This document shows, in pieces, positions 55,782 through 64,000 of a stretch of DNA of 64,000 bases. The translations under genes and the position numbers were made by a program. Source of the stretch: Ornithodoros turicata (Eukaryota > Arthropoda > Arachnida > Ixodida > Argasidae); NCBI RefSeq assembly GCF_037126465.1, contig NC_088201.1, positions 3,291,001 to 3,355,000 on the forward strand, read 5' to 3'. How positions within the stretch are numbered: the stretch's first letter is position 1; each line of letters begins with the position of its first letter. A model generated the notes under the pieces. The model made no database searches. It was not told the origin of the DNA and saw nothing but the letters and a program-made list of their open reading frames with translations.

Positions 55782-56322
55782 TAGAGATGCAAAATTTCCG
55801 GAAATTTTGAATCGCTCGAAAAAAATATTATTGTTTTCGTGTGTGTTTTTTTGTTTTTTTTTTTGAAAAAATTGGAAAACATGGAAACAAACGCGGTTAC
55901 TGCTGAGTCGAAGCATTGCCGGCCAAGCCACAGCATACAATGAGCTAGAATCTTTAGTAGTGTTCACCCTCTAGGCATAAATGCAGAGCAGAGCATCCCA
56001 TGAGACTGCTGTCTACTCAGCGATAGGTAATTGGAACAACCCGTCCACTCCGACAAGAACTCCGAAATTATGTGAACGCGATGGCGATCGCTTCGAGTAG
56101 CCAGACGGAGCACTAAGTTGGTTGTTGGTGGTGGATTAGAGGCACCTAAGGCACTGTTGGCGGGTTGGAACGCATCGAAGGCACGAAAATTTACATTTTT
56201 GAATTTTGTCGCCTGCAAATTTTGGGCTATTTTTCCGGAGACGAGGAAAGAAACAAAAAAATAACTTTTTTTTTTTTTCAAAATTTCCGGGGTTTTTTTT
56301 TTTTCGGGGCTTCGCATCTCTA
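55782..56322. mobile_element. hE element (hAT-like), 8-bp duplication GTCCCAAC
   Basis: The ends are TAGAGATGCAAAATTTCCGG and its near inverse (GCATCTCTA at the right). The identical 8-mers GTCCCAAC are at 55774-55781 and 56323-56330. It is 541 bp with poly-T tracts and no transposase. Confidence 0.85.
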
Positions 56323-56330
56323 GTCCCAAC

Positions 56331-57940
56331 CTGTACGTGGGCTGCCCTCGGCGATTGTTAGGCGACTGACGACATTTGTGCCCTCAATTGCGTAACATAC
56401 CCCCTCCCCTGGAACATTTCCCGTGCATCACCGCGTGAAACTTTTATCTGAAGAATCCACATGTTCAAAATCCCAAAGTGGCGCAGTCTAATGCGGACAT
56501 CGCCTACAACAGGCCGGGGAACTGCAGTAAGAGACCTTGGTCTCACGTCTGCACTATATATGTCTCTCGTGACCACAAAGTGCCAATATCGCTTCGTTTT
56601 GTGTTGCTCCTATACGCGTCCGCCCTGCTAAGCCTAACCGTCGCGCCCATTTTCCCTTTCGCCTGAAGGTTTTGGCGCACTATTCCTTTATGTGTCCGAG
56701 CGCCATAAAAACCCGAATCATCATCATCGAGGTAATTAAGAACGCAAGATGACCCCCGTCTGGCGTTACAACCTCCACCGTCATCGGATTGCTTGGACGG
56801 TGCATTTCTAATAAGCGCATCATTGGCTCCCAGGTTTATATTTGCCGCACTTCTCAACGCAGAACCCTCTCCTCTAGTTTAGGTTAGGGCTCGTCCCCTC
56901 CCCCTGCCGTATGAGGGACCTCCGACGCTCCTGAATGGGATCAAAGTGTGAAGTTGACCGTGTCTATACGTGCACTGCCACACTCTGGATGGGGGAAGGG
57001 TTACTAACTGTAACCATGAATGCCTACAGCTAGTATAAGTCTACACACATTGCACAGATAGTGTGCGGTGCATGCTGTTCTCATTGTGAAGTACAGTATA
57101 CAGGAAGCATACTAGGTGTACAGAATAACCGGGTACTTGGTATACAGAAAAGACGAGTCTACAGAGAGTATAGACAAGGGACACAGGAAGTATACTGGAT
57201 GTCTACAGAAAGGCCCAATCTATTCTGTGCATTTCATTCGCTAAAACGACAGGTCGTGAAGCTGGCACGGTGCGCAGTGATACCGTGCTTTGAAACAGGG
57301 TCATTCTCAGACCTCGCAGGTAAAAGCTTTCTTAAGATCGATAAAAGCCCCAGTGCTGCTGCAGAAATAAAGACGAAACGGGCGCGTACTGCACTCAACT
57401 GGCAAACCAAGGTTACTCTTCAGGTACACGCACGTTATATAGCATCTCAATCCCAGCAATAGGGCTTTTTATCGGTTTTAACATGCGGCACCAAACTGCC
57501 CAGTTTTTAACCCTGTATAAGCTCTGATTCTGCAATTCATGATTTTGGTCTTGTGATGCGCGACACAAGTAAGATTCTGGAGAACAGGCGGCGCTTATAA
57601 GTAGCGCAGTTTCTTGAGCCGTTGGCCCATATCTTTGAGCAAACATCCCACGAAAATGGTACATATTAGCCGACGCCATCTGCGGCAGATAAAATCAACG
57701 CATCTATACAAAGCAGCGCTTCGCAAACATCGGTAAAATCCACAAAGCGAGGTTTCCAAAGTGGGGTAAAGAGAAAGCTTAAATCTGTGCGTAAAAGGAA
57801 ATTCACGTCGAAGGAAGGAACTCTTCCGCTTTTGCCCAGAAGTGGGAAGAAAAGAGGGTCAAGAACGGCTAGAATGGTTTTTATTTACGTATCTTTCGCG
57901 GCTCTCCTCAAAATTACCCGTATCGATAAAAGTTGTGTCC
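56331..57940. other. No gene recognised
   Basis: A loose tandem array of GTATACAG/TATACAGGAAG-like units lies at 57098-57200. The frame 57061-57462 (+) runs through it and has no recognisable domain. Confidence 0.35.
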
Positions 57941-57942
57941 TA

Positions 57943-58634
57943 CACTCTTAAAAATGAGGGGGGGGGGGGGTCGAGGTAGCTTGCCGTTGTTGGCCGCACT
58001 CAAGTGGGCATCGTCACGACTATAGCCAAAAAAAAGGAAAAGAAGGTGGGAGAAAGGGGAGTTGAGGACTTCAAAGTGATGTAGAAGCAGGATGACCGGT
58101 ACTGATGGGACGGAAGCACACTGTAGGTGAGAGGTGCACTAGAGTGGTCTCTCCGCTAGGCCCGTTGCTTGGAGAAAGCGCACGAGGCCGCGAGTTTTTG
58201 AAAGTCGTTCCGCACAAGAACCTTCGGGGAAGAGGACGTCCGTCAGTATACCAGGCCTGGCGTGGGGAAGATGGGTTTCCCGCATGGCATGGTATGCACG
58301 GCATTCTGTCAGGATATGCGCAATTGTCTCCGGGTGATTACAGTGTCCGCAACTGGAATCCTCCCTGGAGCCGATCTTGCACTGCCGATCTTAAAAATGA
58401 ACTTCACCGCATAGCACGCTCTTACCCAACCGTTATCTCGAATGATATCGCTATGTGCCAGGGTTTGTTCAAACCGGTAGGCGTACGCCTTTTCTGTGAC
58501 ACTTATGCGGTTCATAATTGTCACAAAAATGGCGTACGCCTACCGTTTTCCACAAATCAGGGCAGATAACGATATCATTCGAGATGATGGTTGGCTAGGA
58601 GCGTGCTATGCGGTCAAGTTCATTTCTAAGAGTG
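57943..58634. mobile_element. CF1a foldback MITE split by a LINE, TA duplication
   Basis: TA at 57941-57942 precedes CACTCTTAAAAATGA. The rest of the left arm resumes at 58389 after a 431-bp insertion, and the right tip ends at 58634 followed by TA. Target repeats around the insert are TCTTAAAAATGA (57946-57957 and 58389-58400). Confidence 0.85.
57958..58388 (-). mobile_element. 5'-truncated LINE (R1/I-like) inserted in the CF1 tip
   Basis: On minus the coding part from about 58387 to 58160 contains a CGHCNHPETIAHILTEC motif, the Cys-His segment near the C-terminus of R1/I-type ORF2 proteins, and ends at a stop. The 3' UTR follows, with CGTGACGATGCCCAC and GGCCAACAACGGCAAGC, and then a C-rich tail at 57958-57972. 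The UTR end matches the SINE-1 3' end. Confidence 0.75.
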
Positions 58635-58793
58635 TATACTTGTTCCACGCCAAATACGTGTTTGGCTAATAATTAAGACGTTTTTGTTTGTTGAGCTGTT
58701 CTGTGTCGGTGCTCTGACATTTCGGCAACTTGGCACGACCCCTTCATACTTTACCCTCCCTTCGCATGATGTGCTCTACCATGACGTAAACTA

Positions 58794-59031
58794 CACTCTT
58801 AGAAATGAACTTCAACACATAGCACGTTCCTAGCCAACCATCACCCCGAATGACAACGTTCTCGCCCCTGATTTGTTGAAAACGGGAGGAGGAGCCTATT
58901 TTGTGCCGTGCATAATGAGCACAAAATAGGCTCCTCCTCCCGTTTTCAACAAATCAGGGGCGAGAACGTTGTTATTCGGGATGATGGTTGGCTAGGAGCG
59001 TGCTATGTGGTGAAGTTCATTTTTAAGAGTG
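58794..59031. mobile_element. CF1b foldback MITE, TA duplication
   Basis: A complete and nearly perfect hairpin with GGAGGAGGAGCCTATTTTGT core, TA on each side. Confidence 0.9.
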
Positions 59032-59039
59032 TAGCGTTG

Positions 59040-59815
59040 CAAGCCTTTCTCCTGTCTGTTAAATTTCTGTAAGTTTCCGTTTTCAATGATCGGAACTATA
59101 GGTACCGTGGAAGTAGTTTAATAACAACTACTACTGGAGGGAGTAATTACAACTGCCAACTATAACACCATTAAACAAAACAAAAAAGTCCCAGACAGAA
59201 ACATCTAGTATACCACATTCCTCTACATTAGCCGACTCTACTGCAAGGAGCGGATACCGCAGCTTGCAGTAGAGTTTCTCCAGCAGCTGGAGCGCCCTCT
59301 ACTAGCGACGTGTTAACATTTGAGTAGTAACTCCGGGGCGGGTCTTCTGCTTTCCTTCGGTTTCACTTGTCTCGCTAAATGGTATCCACTAAAGCGAAGC
59401 TTATTACATTCGCTCAGTGCAACGCACCTTTATTTAGTGGCTATAGGTTAGACAAAGTTACACTGCGCGTTCGTAATTTGTTGTAATGAAACATGTATGA
59501 GACGCGACGAGCTTTGCCAGGCAATGACTCTATAGCCAGGCAAACCTCGCCGAAATGAAAAAGGAGTCGACTACTCCCAACTTCTTCCGTGGGTTTGACA
59601 TTTTTACGTTTGCTAGTTTTTACAGATTTATTTTCCTTTTCTTTTTTTCTTTTTTTTTTTTTTTTTTTTTGCAGTGTGTTTTAGTTTTCCTGGTTTCTGA
59701 CGGGTGTGGGTTGGTGTTCTCTTTCGGTGCATTCTTTGCGGAAATCGAGGGAGAGGCAAAACTGCGGTGCTACACGGTCACCCTTATAGGAATGGCTCGT
59801 AATAGATAAAAGAGA
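59040..59815. other. No gene recognised
   Basis: A decayed AAGCGAAGCTTATTACA motif near 59392 recalls hB ends. A T run is at 59651-59670. The T-rich frame 59555-59809 has no domain. Confidence 0.35.
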
Positions 59816-59817
59816 GC

Positions 59818-59970
59818 TTTAGTGTATCGTACGCTATCGCCTTTGCGTACGTAGGGGATAGCGTAGTGGTGCTGCGCAGTGCGCGAAGCTCTCTTTATGT
59901 TTTGCGCGTGCGCATAACCACCAACGCTATTCCTTACGTACGCAAAGGCAATAGCGTACGATCCACTAAA
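59818..59970. mobile_element. L-family foldback, unit 1
   Basis: The arms start TTTAGTGTATCGTACGCTAT and its inverse, through GCCTTTGCGTACGTA. The centre holds GCGCAGTGCGCGAAG. Confidence 0.8.
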
Positions 59971-59985
59971 ACTCACTAATAGTGA

Positions 59986-60142
59986 TTTTTAGCATACCGT
60001 GCGCTGTCGCTTTTGCGTACGTAAGGGATAGCGTCTTGGTTCTGCGTCATGCGCGCCCTGCTTATGTCTTGCGCGTGCGAAGAACCCCCAACGCTGTCCC
60101 TAACGTGCGCAAAGGCGACAGCGTACGGTATACGGAGTCCCG
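59986..60142. mobile_element. L-family foldback, unit 2
   Basis: The arms start TTTTAGCATACCGTGCGCTG and an inverse ending GACAGCGTACGGTATAC. It is a diverged sibling only 15 bp from unit 1. A fragment of the family (ATCGTACGCAAAGGCGATAG) also lies at 926-945, inside the first intron of the P2RX7_C gene. Confidence 0.75.
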
Positions 60143-60149
60143 CTATTAT

Positions 60150-60845
60150 GTGTGCAGCAAAATACGCCAAAATCCACCCCTCTAAATACAGGGCTTTCTA
60201 AGCGGCAACCTAGGGAGACCTTACGTAATACTTATTAAAGGTGTCGTCATGTCTACTGTTCAGTGAAAGAATCTCTAAAAATCGCCATGTAGTTCTGTAT
60301 TTTCGAAATTTCATTTTCGTTTCGAACGTTTCTGCAGAGTAGATACTATTAAAGTTGTGCAGTGAGGTCTCACAGACATAATTTCGTTGATGCCAGAGAG
60401 CCACCAGGCCAACGAAACGCCAGCTCAGTATCCATGGCAATTTTAATCGAAATTTACTATCGCCTGTACCGTTTGTGAATACCTTATGCAAACTCAGTGA
60501 CCAACGTAGCTGTGATCTACCTCTCCGCGTGTTTTAACTCTACGTATCTACTCCCCACCCACCCCCAACCATAACAATACCATAACCGTTCAACCATAAC
60601 GTAACAATTGGACAAACCGACAACTACTCAGATTACGTGCGTGCAGAAATAGAATTTCGCAAAGGTCAGGGATTTTGCCATGATTCCAAGCCAGCACACA
60701 TTGCGACAGTGCCTCGGGACAGCTTCAGCACTAGTCGAACATTCACAGGTCCTTGACCCTTTGACAGCTCTGCTTTGTCCAAAAATTTGTCCAGGAAGTT
60801 CATGGGCCAGAAACCGTGTCATAACAACAATCAACAATGTTAGCT
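60150..60845. other. No gene recognised
   Basis: No domain, repeat family or splice-supported exon seen. Confidence 0.35.
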
Positions 60846-60852
60846 ATTTCTA

Positions 60853-61107
60853 CACTCTTAAAAATGAACTTCACCGCATAGCACGCTCCTAGCCTACCAT
60901 TATCTCGAATGATATCGTTATCTGCCCTGATTTGTTGAAATCACGGGGCGTATATATACGCCTTTTCTGTGACAATTATGAACAGCATAAGTGTCACAGA
61001 AATGGCGTACGCCCCCCGTTTTCAACAAATCAGGGCAGATAACGATATCATTCGAGATAATGGTTGGCTAGGAGCGTGCTATGAGGTGAAGTTCATTTTT
61101 AAGAGTG
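60853..61107. mobile_element. CF1a foldback MITE, TA duplication
   Basis: Complete hairpin with a small TATATA expansion in one arm (60950-60958). TA lies on both sides. Confidence 0.9.
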
Positions 61108-61449
61108 TAAGGCCAAGTAGAGCAGAAATGGCCGCAACGCAGCCAAATCGTGTAGTCAAAGCATTGAGCATATATACGCGCCCTTCACTACCCAACATTT
61201 TGCACAGCGCCGGTAGGGGGCCTACGACGCTGGCTCCACCTACGTGGCGCAAGGAGCGGATTGGACAGAGTTCAGGTTTCCAAAACAGGAGGTCAGGTTT
61301 CCAGGAAACCCTTACGGATTACGGTCCGCTGTCCCGTTGTCTTGCATCCTGTGATTGGAACTCATCGCCCTCGCACTTCGTTCCGCCTGATAGTGTAGAT
61401 AATTTCGAGACAATGTCCAATGTATTGTACTTATTCTAAGCGCATTTTT

Positions 61450-61610
61450 CACTAAGCGTATTGTGTTTATTGTTTGTTTAGGCGGGGGCGTATAGAAAGG
61501 AAAGGGGGGCTTTGTATTCTTTGTGTTCCAAACGCTGTATGCTTGTATTTCATCTCCCCCCTTATGTAATGCTTTAATAGGCCCTCAAGGAAATAAAAAC
61601 GAAATGAAAA
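61450..61610 (+). repeat. Possible retroelement 3' end
   Basis: C/T-rich sequence ends in CCTCAAGGAAATAAAAACGAAATGAAAAG, like LINE 3' tails with a poly(A) signal. No coding part can be assigned upstream. Confidence 0.3.
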
Positions 61611-61894
61611 GTCGGTCTTCGCCGGCATGCCGCAAAATTCGAGCGTCGAGTTACAAAAAATAAACATAGTAAACTTTATTTTTAGCCAAACAGCATCATA
61701 TGACACCATGACATCGACATTTTCGCTCCTTCTCGTGATTTTCTTACTAGTATTAGTGCCATTGTTTCTATTTAACTTCGTTTGTTTCACCGTTAACCTT
61801 GTTGGCTTTTTGTATATTTTACTGTCGTATTTTACTGTCGTTTTGTATATTTTACTTTCTTTTGTATAACCTTATGTGGTGCACCAATTAGTAG

Positions 61895-61955
61895 ACCCTA
61901 GTGGTTGTTTTTGGGTACCATAACAAAAATAAAGTTATTATTATTATTATTATAT
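61895..61955 (+). repeat. Retroelement-like 3' end with (TTA)n tail
   Basis: GGTACCATAACAAAAATAAAG runs straight into (TTA)n, a common LINE tail form. The body upstream is not recognised. Confidence 0.4.
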
Positions 61956-62388
61956 TCCTAAGTTAGAAACAACGCACTGGGCAGGAAGTTATATGCGTCG
62001 CCAATTAAGAATCTTACTCAGGTACATGACCCGTCGCACAGACGCCATCCCGCGTCGTATAGACGTTTCCGCTCCTTATGCGGGAAGGAATATAAAGCTT
62101 TCCTTTTACACTACAGACCAGTATCTTTCTTTCACTCTCCATGCTGGCAGTGAAAGATCGACGAGCGCAGGCGACCTACAGAGCACATCGTATAGAACGG
62201 GAGGACGTCGTGTCCATTTCTCTGGGATACGAAAGTGCGGTCTCCTTGGAACCAAACGGTACACAACTGTACCCCCTGCTCCGCTAGCGGGAACAGGAAT
62301 CGAATGGCTGACGCACGAAACAGAAACAACAGTTTCTGCATAAAGTGGGCAAGGTGGACTCGCCCAACTGTTTACTGTGCGGGACAGA

Positions 62389-62787
62389 GGCCTTGTATGT
62401 GATTGTCCCTTCTATGTTGTTCCAGCCTCAGAACATCAGTTCTCTCTTGTTCAACAATTGCCGCTTGCGTCGATCCCTGTCGTATGAATTTGTGTATGAG
62501 TGTGCAAAAATGTAAGAGTGAAAGGAGGATGAGTGAGACAGAGTGATTGGTTTGTCCCTTCAGATGACGCACCCTGGAAGTCACTGAGAAGCCGTGTTAG
62601 CTTAGCTCAATTGGTAGAGCCCTGGACCGGTAATCCAGAAGATGTGGGTTCGAGTCCTACAGCTGGCTAACCTTTTCAGTGACTTCCATCTTACATCGTT
62701 AATTTCTTAGGCAACTTGAGGCCTTGTATGTGATTGTCCCTTCTATGTTGTTCCAGCCTCAGAACATCAGTTCTCTCTTGTTCAACA
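62389..62787. repeat. 66-bp direct repeats bracketing a SINE-3 unit
   Basis: 62389-62454 and 62722-62787 are identical by eye, starting GCCTTGTATGTGATTGTCCC. Between them lie about 140 bp of unplaced sequence, the tRNA-like unit and its TTTTCAGTGACTTCC tail. Confidence 0.8.
62596..62667 (+). repeat. Full tRNA-Thr-like unit (SINE-3 head)
   Basis: It folds as a cloverleaf: acceptor GTTAGCT with AGCTGGC, D-arm GCTC/GAGC, anticodon stem CTGGA/TCCAG with loop CCGGTAA (GGT), T-arm GTGGG/CCTAC with loop TTCGAGT. Position 33 is C instead of the near-universal U, and two G-U pairs weaken the acceptor. It lies inside a retroelement and has a repeat sibling at 1951-2010, so I call it a repeat, not a tRNA gene. 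Confidence 0.75.
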
Positions 62788-63216
62788 GTGGAAAGCACGG
62801 AACATATCATCATGCATTGTCCAAAACATGCTGCACAAAGAGGCATCTTGAGGCAGACCCTTGGCCATCTCGACAGCAGGGACTTCAGCATATAGAGAAA
62901 GTCTTAGGCGTATGGGACGCTAAGCACAGGGACGCGGCCTTCAATGCTCTTGTCAATATTTCATTGTGAAATCTGGACTAGAAACCCTATACTAGACGGT
63001 GCGTGGACATTACTATGATCCTTGATGTGAACGGCGCGCTCGGTCCTGCGTGGTCGCGGTCGAGACGCTCGCCCCGGTGAACTTTTGCGATGCACTCGCA
63101 CCTTCAAGAAGGTAGCAGAATTTGCTTGCGCGAATTCAACCTCCCCTAGCTTGTTATTTAACCAACCAACAACAACAGAAACAACTTCTTCTCTTTTTTT
63201 TTTTTTTTTAATGCAG

Positions 63217-63431
63217 GTGGTGGTGGTGGTGATGGTGAAAGGGCTTGCCGTTGTCGGCCTCACGTATGTGGGCAACGTCACGACTGACGCCCTGGGGAAA
63301 TGTGCGTCCTGGGCCGACTTCTAGGGGAACTGTGCCGACATATGTCTGAAAGCGTCTGAGGAAAACCCAGGAAAAACCCCAGACAGCACAGCCGGCACCG
63401 GGATTCGAACCCGGGTACCTCCCAGGTTCGG
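63217..63431 (-). mobile_element. SINE-1, complete, 14-bp target duplication
   Basis: From the high end on minus: tRNA-like head with CCCGGGTTCGAATCCCGG, body, LINE-like 3' segment (GGCCGACAACGGCAAGCC) and a (CCA)n tail. TTTTTTTAATGCAG is repeated at 63203-63216 and 63432-63445. It is the best reference copy in the window. Confidence 0.9.
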
Positions 63432-63445
63432 TTTTTTTAATGCAG

Positions 63446-64000
63446 GATTGCCGTTACGCGCTGCTTCACGCAATGAAAACACAACGTTCCACGCGAAGAG
63501 TAAAAAGAAAAACACTTGACAGTATTTGAAATCATTTTGGTTCGCCGCGCATATATACGCGACTCGTGTTTCATTGAGACGCCTGATCAGACACGTCAAA
63601 GTCCACGATACGATTTTCATCTCTGCCACAGAAAGATGGACAAGAACCATTCCCAGCAGTGATGATGTTCTATATAGCATTATTTCGACGAGACGTATAC
63701 GTGTGTGCACACACATATCCCGATAACTGTATTCGATCAAAGCCGTAGGTATTAAGAATTCCATTCGACGGTAAATATAGAGGCTGGAATCGATTTCCTC
63801 TGACAGCTTGAGCTTTCACTTCCATAGCGGAAGCAGGCGAAGCGGCCGAGTCTTACTGGGCTTGGGGGAAAAAGGCACTTAGAATGTTGCTGTTCGAGTT
63901 GAATTCGTCTTGTCGTTTATGTGGATACTGCTTTCTTCTAGAAATATAGACTGGTGGTACGCGCATTATTTGTTTCACTGTTCTTATAGTGTTTATTCAG
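63446..64000. other. No gene recognised
   Basis: The frame 63321-63764 (-) runs from unique sequence into the SINE and has no domain of its own. Confidence 0.4.

Larger units (their letters stand above)
62290..62985 (+). pseudogene. LINE ORF2 C-terminal remnant, interrupted
   Basis: Before the insert the frame reads KVDSPNCLLCGTE; after 62788 it reads VESTEHIIMHCPKHAAQRG and later VWDAKHRDAAFNALVNF. Together these are the Cys-His motif and the C-terminal tail of R1/I-like ORF2. The insert (62389-62787) is bracketed by a 66-bp direct repeat and contains a tRNA-like unit. The part upstream of 62290 is too degraded to call. Confidence 0.65.

Noticed and set aside
62596..62667. A working tRNA-Thr gene
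   Set aside because: C at position 33, weak acceptor pairs, location inside a LINE remnant and a repeat sibling at 1951-2010.

Overview
The window is eukaryotic and almost wholly repetitive. It holds two spliced genes packed into the first 4.1 kb. The remaining 60 kb is nested transposable elements and short spacers with no convincing host gene. Base composition is near balanced. tRNA-derived SINEs, hAT-like elements with 8-bp duplications, foldback MITEs, CR1/R1/I-like LINE scraps and Ty3/Gypsy scraps all point to an arthropod. I infer a chelicerate, most likely a tick, from general familiarity with the SINE body and MITE style. This cannot be proven without a search.

Layout. 1-4648: a three-exon gene for a P2X7-C-terminal-like (P2RX7_C) zinc protein on + faces a seven-exon THAP-domain gene on -. 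The THAP gene is frameshifted and cut short by a SINE. The pair is followed on the right by a GTTAC-rich arm ending in ...CAAGACTG, and the window opens in a similar GTTAC-rich stretch, so both genes may lie inside one large transposon. 4.6-16.5 kb: foldback MITEs, a solo LTR, a Gypsy RNase H scrap, one GTTAC-armed hAT-like element and a pogo/Tigger-like element. 16.8-24.6 kb: nested hAT-like elements, a MULE-like element with a 10-bp duplication, a Gypsy integrase scrap and a LINE reverse-transcriptase scrap. 24.8-44 kb: more MITEs, including dense nests at 28.4, 34, 38.6 and 40.6 kb, and a giant 0.9-kb foldback. 44.8-56.3 kb: two copies of a larger CACTCT-ended element, the second broken by a TTAA element and other insertions, plus GTAAC- or GTATTT-armed hAT-like elements. 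57.9-63.4 kb: a MITE split by a LINE, more MITEs, a LINE ORF2 scrap containing a tRNA-like unit, and a SINE.

Family names used here. CF1 (subtypes a, b, c) is a near-perfect hairpin of about 240-260 bp starting CACTCTTAAAAATGAACTT; about 17 full or nearly full copies are present. CF2 to CF5 have related CACTGTAAA or CACTCTAA ends. hA is a set of 8-bp-duplication elements whose arms are arrays of short GTAAC-, GTAGTTAAC-, AATTAC- or GTATTT-like motifs. hB to hE are other 8-bp-duplication elements. J, K and L are other inverted-repeat families. SINE-1 and SINE-2 share a tRNA-related body but have different 3' tails.

Main ideas. (1) The THAP + P2RX7_C block may be a decayed autonomous relative of the hA elements. 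(2) CF1 and its relatives duplicate a 2-bp pyrimidine-purine target (TA, TG, CA or CG), which suggests one shared transposase. (3) A LINE and its SINE partner have inserted three times into exactly the same 13-bp target within the CF1 terminal repeat.
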